From Anas platyrhynchos (lineage: Eukaryota > Chordata > Aves > Anseriformes > Anatidae), in the NCBI RefSeq assembly GCF_047663525.1, contig NC_092591.1:53917501-53981500 (forward strand): 64,000 bases of DNA, read 5' to 3'. How positions within the stretch are numbered: position 1 is the stretch's first letter; the number at the start of each line of letters is the position of its first letter. Of this stretch, positions 10,535-22,200 are shown in pieces. Under the pieces are notes generated by a model that was given only the letters and a program-made list of their open reading frames with translations, did no database searches and was not told where the DNA came from. Position numbers and translations under genes: made by a program.

Positions 10535-11736
10535 TTATTCCACTATGAGCGGGGTGGTGTAGATGGAGTGCCGGATTCCAAAAGTGGTTTCGGGTGCCTG
10601 GAGCTTGATCAGCGTCACCTGGAAGGGGAAAAGATTAAAAAAGAAAAAAGAAAAGGGGTTTCATTAAGGGCGCTCGGCATTTCTCATCCGCAGTGAGAAG
10701 CCTGCTTGTTCTGCAAAGCCCCAGCTGCAGGGGGAGATGCTTGAGGGCTGCTTGTTGCAAAACACAGCAGGAGAGGCGAGCAGGCTGCCCTACCATTCCT
10801 GTGTGGTAGTCCGCAGGCCCAAGCTGGACAGTTCTGTCCCCTCCAAGTTTGGTTTGGGCTCCAATGGTGTAGATGGGAGCCCTTCTTTTGTAGGTATCCA
10901 CCTCGATCTTTGGGAATGCGGCGGGACCTGGAGTCTGCGAGAGAGACAGGAACCTTTTTGGGCACAAATCTGCAGATTTCTCCTTCCCGAGTCCCCTCGA
11001 GGGCTACATGCCAGTGGCTCAACAGAGAAGGGGTGCGGGAGGCCTGGGACAACATCAGCAGTGGCCCAGTCTGTTCCCCTCCAAAGAGGGGCATTTTCCA
11101 GAGCGGCAGGCAGGTGACCATTAGGTCTGATGAGCTCTTGTTCATCCAAACTGCCAGAGCAGGAATGCGAGGCGCTTGCAGGTGTGGGCAGAGCCTCCCT
11201 GCGCTCTCTTCTCCTGATGGAGCACTGGGAGAGCTCTGTGGCCCCGCGAGCACAGCATGTGGCTTTGCTCCTGGTGTGGGGAAGGCAGCCAAGGTTCACA
11301 AGGCAGTGCGGAAAAGAAGGGAAGCATCGCTCTCCTTTGAGAGGTCCGTATTGAAGCGCTCGTGCTTGCTCTTCCATTTCATGGAGTAGCACGGGCTGGC
11401 AGTTGTGTAGGCTGTGTCGGGTCCCATCAGCCTGGGTAAGGTGTAGGTGCCAGGGCCTGCACGAGGAGTTGGAAGAGAGGGTGGGCGATGGAGGCCTGAG
11501 TGAGAAGCTACTGCTTCTGGCCCCACAGGTCAGGGGGACTCTTTGGAAACAGGCCCCTTGCCAAGGCCGAGCAGCAGGCTGTCCCTGGAGCTTGCTTAGG
11601 CTGCAATTCTCTTCCCTGCCTGGGGTCGCATTGCCTGCAGGGTGGTCTGCTCTGAAGGCCTCGTGCCAGAAGGCCATGGACTGCACAGGCGGGCACTTAA
11701 AGACGTGCTTGTTGGATGCCTCAGTGTGGTAATCGC
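10535..11736 (-). pseudogene. ODF3/CIMAP1-family gene, partial, probably disabled
   Basis: Four homologous segments in order encode the C-terminal two-thirds of an ODF3 (SHIPPO1/CIMAP1) type protein, a sperm-tail and ciliary microtubule-associated family with STPGR-like repeats. The exons are 11620-11736 (GDYHTEASNKHVFKC), 11335-11456 (GPGTYTLPRLMGP), 10794-10934 (TPGPAAFPKIEVD) and 10535-10618 (TTFGIRHSIYTTPLIVE, stop). Phases agree across all four. Two donor sites are abnormal: the first is GC instead of GT, and the second reads AAG/GAGAGC, where the duplicated fragment at 7.2 kb still has TGAGC. N-terminal exons were not found upstream. The stop codon lies inside an AATAAA hexamer (10534-10539). 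It could still be expressed through alternative splicing, but I lean to a pseudogene. Which ODF3 paralogue it belongs to cannot be decided here. Confidence 0.7.
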
Positions 11737-11739
11737 CTG

Positions 11740-12300
11740 GGGCCGAGGGGGAGAGAAGAAAATCAGTCAAGTGCCAGTCTTCTTCTGCAGCCACAGAGGC
11801 AATATCCCGTGAAGGGGCTCTTCAGCAGGGCTGCGAAATTCCTGGCTCTCTGGCAGCTCCTCCTGCGCTGTGCTGGAGGACACAGGCAGCACCAACGGGG
11901 AATTTCCTGCACCCCACAGCTTTCTCCTGCCTTGCTTCACACTTGTTCTCCAGCTAGACTAGGGCCACAGTGAGGTGTTGGCATTTTGTTGGGATGAAGA
12001 CCTGGAGAACCGTTCTGTGCTGAGCAGGCCAAGGCCTTTGTGCCTCACTGCTTCTGGCCTCCTCCCACTGGAATTCCTGCTGCTTCTTCTGGAGTTGTCT
12101 GCCATTTGGGGTCTTGGCTGTGGCATTGAGGCACAGCCATGACAAGAGATGAGGCAGAGCAGCAGCAGGCGTGTTTCTAGCCTCAGCCTGGGGAGATGCC
12201 AACCCTGTGCCCCCCAAAGGAGGGTGTGGAGCTGGGCTCTGTCTCTGTCTCCAGGCTGCTGTGCTGTGGGGTGTGAGAGGGGAGGGAAGGCCTAGCAGAA
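11740..12300. other. Upstream flank of ODF3-like gene; no exon recognised
   Basis: The N-terminal exons of the ODF3-like gene would be expected here on the minus strand, but I could not find any. The stretch carries one copy of the dispersed module at 12129-12295. Confidence 0.5.
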
Positions 12301-12304
12301 CTCA

Positions 12305-12400
12305 GTAGCATGGTTTAGTGGTGAACCTGTCAGGACTTCCTTAAAGGTGGGAGTAAAAGGTCTTTTCCTATCCCGAATGACTTTATGATTCCGGATAATG
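12305..12400 (+). mobile_element. CR1 LINE 3'-end fragment
   Basis: CATGGTTTAGTGGTGAACCT followed by CTTAAAGGT, AAAGGTCTTTTCC and an ATGACTTTATGATTCCG tail has the order of motifs found at the 3' ends of avian CR1 elements. It is short and diverged. Confidence 0.65.
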
Positions 12401-12786
12401 CAATTTTTTGTTCTGAGAGAATACTGGAGAAACAAGTCCTCTTCTGAACCTTCTGTGCAGAGCAATGACTGATCTACAACTTTGGAGCTCGGACAGCTCT
12501 GCTCACATCCATGTATTTCAGTTCATGGAAGAAGCACCATTTCTCCAGAAAACAGGGAAACTGTGCTCTGAGGCAGCAGGTTCTCTCGAGTTTCAAGAGA
12601 ACAACAGAGTGAATTCATCTTGGGTTTTAGCCATGAGAGCATATGCACAAAAATAAAAAAAATAAAAAAATAAAAATGGATAAAAGAACTCTAAAACCTG
12701 GTCTTTATTTACATCAGCTAGGGAAAACTAAGATGGCCACCCTCATGAAGACCAGGCTTTTTATCAGAAGTCGTCCGCTTCTGAAC

Positions 12787-13283
12787 TCAAAGCAGTCTGT
12801 CAATTCCCCCATCGTTCTTCCACACAGAGACACTGCTGGGAGCTGCCACATTTAACAGAGAAGCAGCTGAAGAACCAAAGTCCTTGGTGCCGCCATTCCC
12901 GCTCTTCTTTCCCTCACGTTCTTCCTCAAACTCGGAAAATAACCACCCAAACTAGTCCCAGGAGCACTCGGCTGGCATTTTGGCACAGCCGAACAAAGGC
13001 CAGCACCCCCCGTTTCCAGATCTGGACCCGGCTGAGCCCAAGGACACGGAAATCTCTGAGGGATTCCAGGACAAGACCTCAGGAAATCTCTTGCCAGCAC
13101 GGGCGTGTTGGGCAGGAGGAGGGCTGTGAAAGCCGAGGGGGAATGCCTCAGTCCTGCCGAGGGCACAGGAGGACAGGCAAGCCAAAGAAGCGAAGGCTTT
13201 GAGCGGCAAAAAGCACAACGCCCGGGCACTGGACACAGAGCGAGACAAGATGGAGAACGCAGCCGGGCAGCCTGGTGCTGGCT
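12787..13283 (+). repeat. Duplicated module, copy B, left flank of the giant array
   Basis: Counterpart of 7659-8155 with only scattered differences (for example GATGGAGAACG versus GATGGAGGACG). It leads directly into the first TTCCAGCCGG units of the large array. A short A-rich run (12648-12680) and non-matching sequence lie just before it. Confidence 0.9.
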
Positions 13284-16200
13284 GCAGTCGGTTCCAGCCG
13301 GTTCCAGCCGGTTCCAACCGGTTCCAGCCGTTTCCAGCTGGTTCCAACCGGTTCCAGACGGTTCTAGCCGATTCCAACCGGATCCAACCGGTTCCAGCCG
13401 GTTCCAACCGCTTTAAACTGGTTCCAACCGGTTCAAAACAGTTCCAGCCGGTTCCAGCCGGTTCCAACCGGTTCAAACCGGTTCCAGCTGGTTCCAACCG
13501 GTTCCAACCGGTTCCAACCAGTTCCAGCCGGTTCCAGCCGGTTCAAACCGGTTCCAGCTGGTTCCAACCGGTTCCAACTGGTTCAAACCGGTTCCAGCCG
13601 GTTCCAACCGGTTCCAACCGGTTCAAACCGGTTGCAGCCGGTTCCAACCGGTACACCCCGGATCCAACCGGTTCCAACCGGTTCAAACCAGATCCAACCG
13701 GTAAAAACCGGATACAACCGGTTCCAACCGGTTCCAACCTGTTCAAAGCGGTTCAAAATGGTTCAAACCGGTTCCAACCGGATCCAGCCGGTTTAAACCG
13801 GTTCCAACCGGTTCAAGCCGGTTCCAACCGGTTCCAACCGGATCCAACCGGTTCAAACGGTTCCAACCGGTTCCAACCGGACCAAACCGGCTCCAACCGG
13901 TTCCAGCCGGTTTCAACCAGTTCAAACCGGATCCAACCAGTTCCAGCCGGTTCCAACCGGTTCAAACCGGATCCAACCAGTTCCAGCCGGTTCCAACCGG
14001 TTCAAACCGGTTCCAGCCGGTTCCAACCGGTTCAAACCAGATCCAACCGGTTCCAACCGGTTCAAAACGGTTCCAACCGGTTCCAAGCGGTTCAAACCGG
14101 ATCCAAATTGTTCCAGCCGGTATCAACCGGTTCCAACTGATTCAAACCAGTTCCAGCCGGTTCCAGCTGGTTTAAACCGGTTCCAACCGGTTCAAACCGG
14201 ATCCAACCGGTTCCAGCCGGTTGCAACCAGTTCCAGCCGGTTCCAACCAGTTCCAACCAGTTCAAAGCGGTTCAAACCGGTTCCAACCGGTTCCAGCCGG
14301 TTCAAACCGGTTCCAACCGGTTCAAACCGGATTCAACCGGATCCAACCGGTTCCAGCTGGTTTAAACCGGTTCCAACCCGTTCAAGCCGGTTCCAACCGG
14401 ATCCAACCGGTTCCAACCGGTACAAACGGGCTCCAGCCGGTTCCAGCCGGTTTAAACCGGATCCAACCGGTTCAAACCCATTCCAGCCGATTCCAACCGG
14501 TTCAAAACGGTTCAAGCCGGTTCCAACCGAATCCAACCGGTTCCAACCGGTTTAAACCGGATCCAACCGGTTCCAACCAGTTCAAACCGGTTCCAACCGG
14601 TTCCAACCGGTTTAAACCGGTTCAAACCGGATCCAACCGGTTCAAGCCTGTTCCAACCGGTTCCAACCGGTTCCAACCGGTTCAAACCGGATCCAAACGA
14701 TTCAAACCAGTTCCAGCCAATTCCAACCGGTTCAAACCGGTTCCAGCTGGTTCCAACCGTTTCCAACCGGTTCCAGCCGGTTCCAAACGGTTCCAGCTGG
14801 TTTAAACCGGTTCAGACCGGTTCCAACCGGTTCAGACCGGATCCAACCGGTTCAAACCGGTTCCAAACGGTTCCAACCAATTCCAGCCGGTTCCAACCGG
14901 TTCAAGCCGGTTCCAACCGGTTCCAACCAGGTCCAATTGGTTCAAACCGGATCCAACCGGTTCCAGCCGGTATCAACCGGATCCAAACGATTCAAACCAG
15001 TTCCAGCCGATTCCAACCGGTTCAAACAGGATCAAACCGGTTCCAGCTGGTTCCAACCGGTTCCAGCGGGTTCCAACCGGTTCCAGCCGGTTCAAGCAGG
15101 TTCCAACCGGATCCAACCGGTTCCAAACGGTTCAAACCGGCTCCAACCGGTTCCAGCCAGTTTCAACCGGTTTAAACCAGTTCAAGCCGGCTCCAGCCGG
15201 TTCCAGCCGGTTTCAACCGATTCAAAGCGGTTCCAACCGGTTCCAACCGGATGCAACCGGTTCCAGCCAGTTCCAACTGGTTCAAACCGGTTTAAACCGG
15301 GTCCAACCGGTTCAAGCCGGTTCAAGCCGGTTCCAACCGGATCCAACCGGTTCCAACCGGTTCAGTCCGTATCCAACCGGTTCAAACCGGTTCCAACCGC
15401 TTCCAACCGGTTCAAACCGGTTCAAACCAGATCCAACCGGTTCCAACCGGTTCAAACCGGTTCCAACCGGTTCAAACCGGATCCAACTGGTTTAAACCGG
15501 TTCTAACCGGTTCCAACCGGTTCAAACCGGTTCAAACCGGATCCAACCGGTTCAAACCCTTTCCAGCCGGTTTCAACCGGTTTAAACCGGTTCAAGCCGG
15601 CTCCAGCCGGTTTCAGCCGGTTTCAACCGGTTCAAAGCTGTTCCAACCGGTTCCAACCGGATCCAACGGTTTCCAGCCGGTTCCAACTGGTTCAAACCGG
15701 TTCAAACCGGATCCAACCGGTTCCAACCAGTTCAAACCAGTTCAAACCGGATCCAACCGGTTTCAACCTGTCCAAACCGGTTCCAACCGGTTCAAACCCT
15801 TTCCAGCCGGTTGCAACCGGTTCAAACCGGTTCAAGCCGGTTCCAACCGGTTGCAGCAGGTTCCAACCGGTTCAAACCGGATCCAACCGGTTCCAGCCGG
15901 TTTAAACCGGTTCCAACCGGTTCAAGCCGGTTCCAACCGGATCCAACCGGTTCCAACAGGTTCCAGCCGGTTCCAACTGGTTCAAACCGGATCCAACCGG
16001 TTCCAACCGGTACCAACCGGATCCAACCGGTTACAGCCAGATCCAACTGGTTCAAACCGGTTTAAACCGGCTCGAACCAGTTTCAACCGGATCCAACCGG
16101 TTTAAACTGGTTCCAACTGTTTCATGCCGGTTTCAACCGGATCCAACCGGTTCCAACCGGTTCAAAACGGCTCCAAACGGTTCCAGTCGGTTCCAACCGG

Positions 16201-19200
16201 TTTAAACCGGTTCAAATCGGATCCAACCGGTTCCAATTGGTTCCAACCGGTTTCAACCGGTCCAAACCGGATCCAACCGGTTCCAACCGGTTCAAACCGG
16301 TTCCAACCGGTTCAAGCCAGTTCAAACCGGATCCAACCGGTTCCAACCAGTTCAAACCGGATCCAACCAGTTCAAGCCGGTTCCAACCGGTTGCAGCCGG
16401 TTCCAACCGGTTCAAACCGGTTCCAACCGGTTCAAGCCAGTTCAAACCGGATCCAACCGGTTTAAACCGGTTCAAACCGGCTCCAACCAGTTCAAGCCGG
16501 TTCCAACCGGTTGCAGCCGGTTCCAACCGGTTCAAACCGGATCCAACCGGTTCCAGCCGGTTTAAACCGGTTCCAACCGGTTCCAGCCAGTTCTAACTGG
16601 TTCAAACCGGTTTAAACCGGCTCGAACCGGTTTCAACCGGATCCAACCGGTTCAAACCGGCTCCAACCGGTTCCAGCAGGTTTCAACCAGTTTAAACCGG
16701 TTCAAACCGGCTTCAACCAATTCCAGCCGGTTCCAACCGGTTCCAACCGGTTCCAACCGGTTCCAACCGATTCAACACGTATCCAACCGGTTCAAACCGT
16801 TTCCAGCAGATTCCAACCGTTTTAAACCGGTTCAAACCGGATCCAACCGGTTCCAATTGGTTCCAACCAGTTCCAGCCGGTTCCAACTGGTTCCAACCGG
16901 TTCCAATCGGTTCCAACCGGATCCAAGCGGTTTAAACCGGTTCAAACCGCCTCCAACCAGTTCCAGCCGCTTCCAACCGGTTCAAACCGGTTCCAACCGC
17001 TTCCAGCCGGTTCAAACCGGTTCCAACTGGTTCAAACCGGATCCATCCGGACCCAACCGGTTCCAGCCGGTTCCAACAGGTTCCAACCGGTTCAGACCGG
17101 ATCGAACCGGTTCAAACCGGTTCCAACCGCTTCGAACCGGTTCAAACCGGCTCCAACCAGTTCCAGCCGGTTTAAACCGGTTCCAACCGGTTCAAGCCGG
17201 TTCCAACCGGATCCAACCGGTTCCAACCGGTTCCAGCCGGTTCCAACCGGTTCCAGCCGGATCCAACCGGTTCCAACCGGTTCATACCGGTTCCAACCGG
17301 TTCCAGCCGATTCCAACTGGTTCAAACCGGATCCAACCGGTTCCAGCCGGTTTAAACCGGTTCCAACCGGTTCAAGCCGTTTCCAACCAAATCCAACCGG
17401 TTTAAACCGGTTCCAACCGGTTCAAACCGGTTCAAACCAGTTCCAGCCTGTTCCAACCGGTTCCAGCTGGTTTAAACCGGTTCCAACCGGTTCAAACCGG
17501 TTCCAGCCGGTTTAAACCGGTTCCAACCGGTTCAAGCCGGTTCCAACCGGATCCAATCGGTTCCAACCGGATTCAACCGGTTCCAACCGGTTCCAACCGG
17601 ATCCAACCGGTTCCAGCCAGTTCCAACTGGTTCAAACCGGTTTAAACCGGCTCCAACCGGTTTCAACCGGATCCAACCGGTTCCAACCGGTTTAAACCGG
17701 ATCCAACCGGTTCCAGCCGCTTTAAACCGGTTCCAACCGGTTCAAGCCGATTCCAACCGGATCCAACCGGTTTCAACCTGTTCCAGCCGGTTCCAAACGG
17801 CTCCAACCGGTTCCAGCCGGTTCAAACTGTTTTAAACCGGTTCAAACCGGATCCAACCGGTTCCAATTGGTTCCAACCAGTTCCAGCCGGTTCCAACCGG
17901 TTCCAACCGGTTCCAATCGGTTCCAACCGGATCCAAGCGGTTTAAACCGGTTCAAACCGCCTCCAACCAGTTCCAGCCGCTTCCAACCGGTTCAAACCGG
18001 TACCAACCGCTTCCAACCGGTTCAAACCGGTTCCAACTGGTTCAAACCGGATCCATCCGGACCCAACCGGTTCCAGCCGGTTCCAACAGGTTCCAACCGG
18101 TTCAGACCGGATCGAACCGGTTCAAACCGGTTCCAACCGCTTCGAACCGGTTCAAACCGGCTCCAACCAGTTCCAGCCGGTTTAAACCGGTTCCAACCGG
18201 TTCAAGCCGGTTCCAACCGGATCCAACCGGTTCCAACCGGTTCCAGCCGGTTCCAACCGGTTCCAGCCGGATCCAACCGGTTCCAACCGGTTCATACCGG
18301 TTCCAACCGGTTCCAGCCGATTCCAACTGGTTCAAACCGGATCCAACCGGTTCCAGCCGGTTTAAACCGGTTCCAACCGGTTCAAGCCGTTTCCAACCAA
18401 ATCCAACCGGTTTAAACCGGTTCCAACCGGTTCAAACCGGTTCAAACCAGTTCCAGCCTGTTCCAACCGGTTCCAGCTGGTTTAAACCGGTTCCAACCGG
18501 TTCAAACCGGTTCCAGCCGGTTTAAACCGGTTCCAACCGGTTCAAGCCGGTTCCAACCGGATCCAATCGGTTCCAACCGGATTCAACCGGTTCCAACCGG
18601 TTCCAACCGGATCCAACCGGTTCCAGCCAGTTCCAACTGGTTCAAACCGGTTTAAACCGGCTCCAACCGGTTTCAACCGGATCCAACCGGTTCCAACCGG
18701 TTTAAACCGGATCCAACCGGTTCCAGCCGCTTTAAACCGGTTCCAACCGGTTCAAGCCGATTCCAACCGGATCCAACCGGTTTCAACCTGTTCCAGCCGG
18801 TTCCAAACGGCTCCAACCGGTTCCAGCCGGTTCAAACTGTTTTAAACCGGTTCAAACCGGATCCAACCGGTTCCAATTGGTTCCAACCAGTTCCAGCCGG
18901 TTCCAACCGGTTCCAACCGGTTCCAATCGGTTCCAACCGGATCCAAGCGGTTTAAACCGGTTCAAACCGCCTCCAACCAGTTCCAGCCGCTTCCAACCGG
19001 TTCAAACCGGTACCAACCGCTTCCAACCGGTTCAAACCGGTTCCAACTGGTTCAAACCGGATCCATCCGGACCCAACCGGTTCCAGCCGGTTCCAACAGG
19101 TTCCAACCGGTTCAGACCGGATCGAACCGGTTCAAACCGGTTCCAACCGCTTCGAACCGGTTCAAACCGGCTCCAACCAGTTCCAGCCGGTTTAAACCGG

Positions 19201-22200
19201 TTCCAACCGGTTCAAGCCGGTTCCAACCGGATCCAACCGGTTCCAACCGGTTCCAGCCGGTTCCAACCGGTTCCAGCCGGATCCAACCGGTTCCAACCGG
19301 TTCATACCGGTTCCAACCGGTTCCAGCCGATTCCAACTGGTTCAAACCGGATCCAACCGGTTCCAGCCGGTTTAAACCGGTTCCAACCGGTTCAAGCCGT
19401 TTCCAACCAAATCCAACCGGTTTAAACCGGTTCCAACCGGTTCAAACCGGTTCAAACCAGTTCCAGCCTGTTCCAACCGGTTCCAGCTGGTTTAAACCGG
19501 TTCCAACCGGTTCAAACCGGTTCCAGCCGGTTTAAACCGGTTCCAACCGGTTCAAGCCGGTTCCAACCGGATCCAATCGGTTCCAACCGGATTCAACCGG
19601 TTCCAACCGGTTCCAACCGGATCCAACCGGTTCCAGCCAGTTCCAACTGGTTCAAACCGGTTTAAACCGGCTCCAACCGGTTTCAACCGGATCCAACCGG
19701 TTCCAACCGGTTTAAACCGGATCCAACCGGTTCCAGCCGCTTTAAACCGGTTCCAACCGGTTCAAGCCGATTCCAACCGGATCCAACCGGTTTCAACCTG
19801 TTCCAGCCGGTTCCAAACGGCTCCAACCGGTTCCAGCCGGTTCAAACTGTTTTAAACCGGTTCAAACCGGATCCAACCGGTTCCAATTGGTTCCAACCAG
19901 TTCCAGCCGGTTCCAACCGGTTCCAACCGGTTCCAATCGGTTCCAACCGGATCCAAGCGGTTTAAACCGGTTCAAACCGCCTCCAACCAGTTCCAGCCGC
20001 TTCCAACCGGTTCAAACCGGTACCAACCGCTTCCAACCGGTTCAAACCGGTTCCAACTGGTTCAAACCGGATCCATCCGGACCCAACCGGTTCCAGCCGG
20101 TTTAAACCGGTTCCTACCTGTTCAAGCCGGTTCCAACCGGATCCAACCGGTTCCAACCGGTTCATACCGGCTCCAACCGGTTCCAGCCGGTTTCAACGGG
20201 TTTAAACCGGTTCAAACCGGTTCCAAACGGTTCCAGCCGGTTCCAACTGGTTTAAACCGGTTCCAACCGGTTCAAACCGGTTCCAGCCGGTTTAAACCGG
20301 TTCCAACCGGTTCAAGCCGGTTCCAACCGGATCCAATCGGTTCCAACCGGATTCAACCGGTTCCAACCGGTTCAAACCAGCTCCAACCGGTTCCAGCCGG
20401 TTTCAACCGGTTTAAACCGGTTCAAACCGGTTCCAACCGGTTCAAACCGGTTCAAACCAGTTCCAGCCTGTTCCAACCGGTTCCAGCTGGTTTAAACCGG
20501 TTCCAACCGGTTCAAACCGGTTCCAGCCGGTTTAAACCGGTTCCAACCGGTTCAAGCCGGTTCCAACCGGATCCAATCGGTTCCAACCGGATTCAACCGG
20601 TTCCAACCGGTCCAAACCAGCTCCAACCGGTTCCAGCCGGTTTCAACCGGTTTAAACCGGTTCAAGCTGGCTCCAGCCGGTTCCAGCCGGTTTCAACCGG
20701 TTCAAAGCGTTTCCAACCGGTTCCAACCGGATCCAACCGGTTCCAGCCAGTTCCAACTGGTTCAAACCGGTTTAAACCGGCTCCAACCGGTTTCAACCGG
20801 ATCCAACCGGTTCCAACCGGTTTAAACCGGATCCAACCGGTTCCAGCCGGTTTAAACCGGTTCCAACCGGTTCAAGCCGATTCCAACCGGATCCAACCGG
20901 TTTCAACCTGTTCCAGCCGGTTCCAAACGGCTCCAACCGGTTCCAGCCGGTTCAAACCGTTTTAAACCGGTTCAAACCGGATCCAACCGGTTCCAGCCGG
21001 ATCCAACCGGTTCCAACCGGTTCATAACGGTTCCAACCGGTTCCAGCCGATTCCAACTGGTTCAAACCGGATCCAACCGGTTCCAGCCGGTTTAAACCGG
21101 TTCCAACCGGTTCAAGCCGTTTCCAACCAAATCCAACCGGTTTAAACCGGTTCCAACCGGTTCAAACCGGTTCAAACCAGTTCCAGCCGGTTCCAACTGG
21201 TTCAAACCGGATCCAACCGGTTCCAACCGGTTCAAACCGGCTCCAACCGGTTCCAGCCGGTTTCAACGGGTTTAAACCGGTTCAAACCGGTTCCAAACGG
21301 TTCCAGCCGGTTCCAACTGGTTCAAACCGGATCCAACCGGTTCCAGCCGGTTTAAACCGGTCCCAACCGGTTCAAGCCGGTTCCAACCGGATCCAACCGG
21401 TTCCAACCAGTTCAAACAGGCTCCAACTGGTTCCAGCCGGTTTCAACCGGTTTAAACCGGTTCCAACCGGTTCAAACCGGCTTCAACTGGTTCCAGCCGG
21501 TTCCAACCGGTTCCAACCGATTCAGACCGGATCGAACCGGTTCAAAACGGTTCCAACCGCTTCGAACCAGTTCAAACCGGTTCCAGCCGCTTCCAACTGG
21601 TTCAAACCGTTTTCAACCGCTTCCAACCGGTTCAAACCTGTTCCAACCTGTTCAAACCGGATCCAACCGGTTCCAAGCAGTTCAAACCCGTTCCAACCGG
21701 TTCCAACCGGTTTAAACCTGTTCAAACCGGATCCAACCGGTTCCAAACGGTTCCAACCGGTTCCAACTGGTTCAAACCGGATCCAACCGGTTCCAGCCGG
21801 TTTAAACCGGTTCCAACCGGTTCAAACCGGTTCAAACCGGTTCCAACCGGCTCCATCTGGTTCCAGCCGGTTTCAACCGGTTCCAACCGGTTCAAACCGG
21901 CTTCAACTGGTTCCAGCCGGTTCCAACCGGTTCCAATTGATTCAGACCGGATCGAACCGGTTCAAAACAGTTCCAACCGCTTCGAACCGGTTCAAACCGG
22001 CTCGAACCAGTTCCAGCCGGTTTAAACCGGTTCCAACCGGTTCAAGCCGGTTCCAACCGCTTCCAACCGCTTCCAACCGGTTCCAACCGGTTCAAGGTGG
22101 CTCCAGCCGGTTCCAGCCGGTTTCAACCGGTTCAAAGCGTTTCCAACCGGTTCCAACCGGATCCAACCGGATCCAACCGGTTCCAACCAGCTCCAAACGG

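Larger units (their letters stand above)
7563..12295 (+). repeat. Dispersed low-copy module, four copies
   Basis: A short module recurs in direct orientation at about 7563-7655, 8569-8690, 10028-10165 and 12129-12295. Its left part contains GCACAGCCATGACAAGAGAT (absent from the third copy). Its right part contains TTTCTGGCCTCAGCCTGGGG followed by a CCCCCCAGA-like segment. The copies have diverged by scattered substitutions. They show that the whole 7.5-12.3 kb interval was built by repeated local duplication. I do not recognise the module as a named repeat family. Confidence 0.75.

Noticed and set aside
12301-12345. Possible tRNA-like segment around GTAGCATGGTTTAGTGGTGA
   Set aside because: The similarity is better explained by the CR1 3' end, which carries the same words. 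No cloverleaf could be formed.
13199-14140. 313-codon open frame running from the duplicated flank into the 10-bp array, with similar long frames throughout the array on both strands
   Set aside because: A 10-bp repeat cycles through all three frames and the monomer rarely forms stops, so long frames arise automatically. They occur on both strands, carry no start or splice logic, and translate to simple 10-residue echoes.
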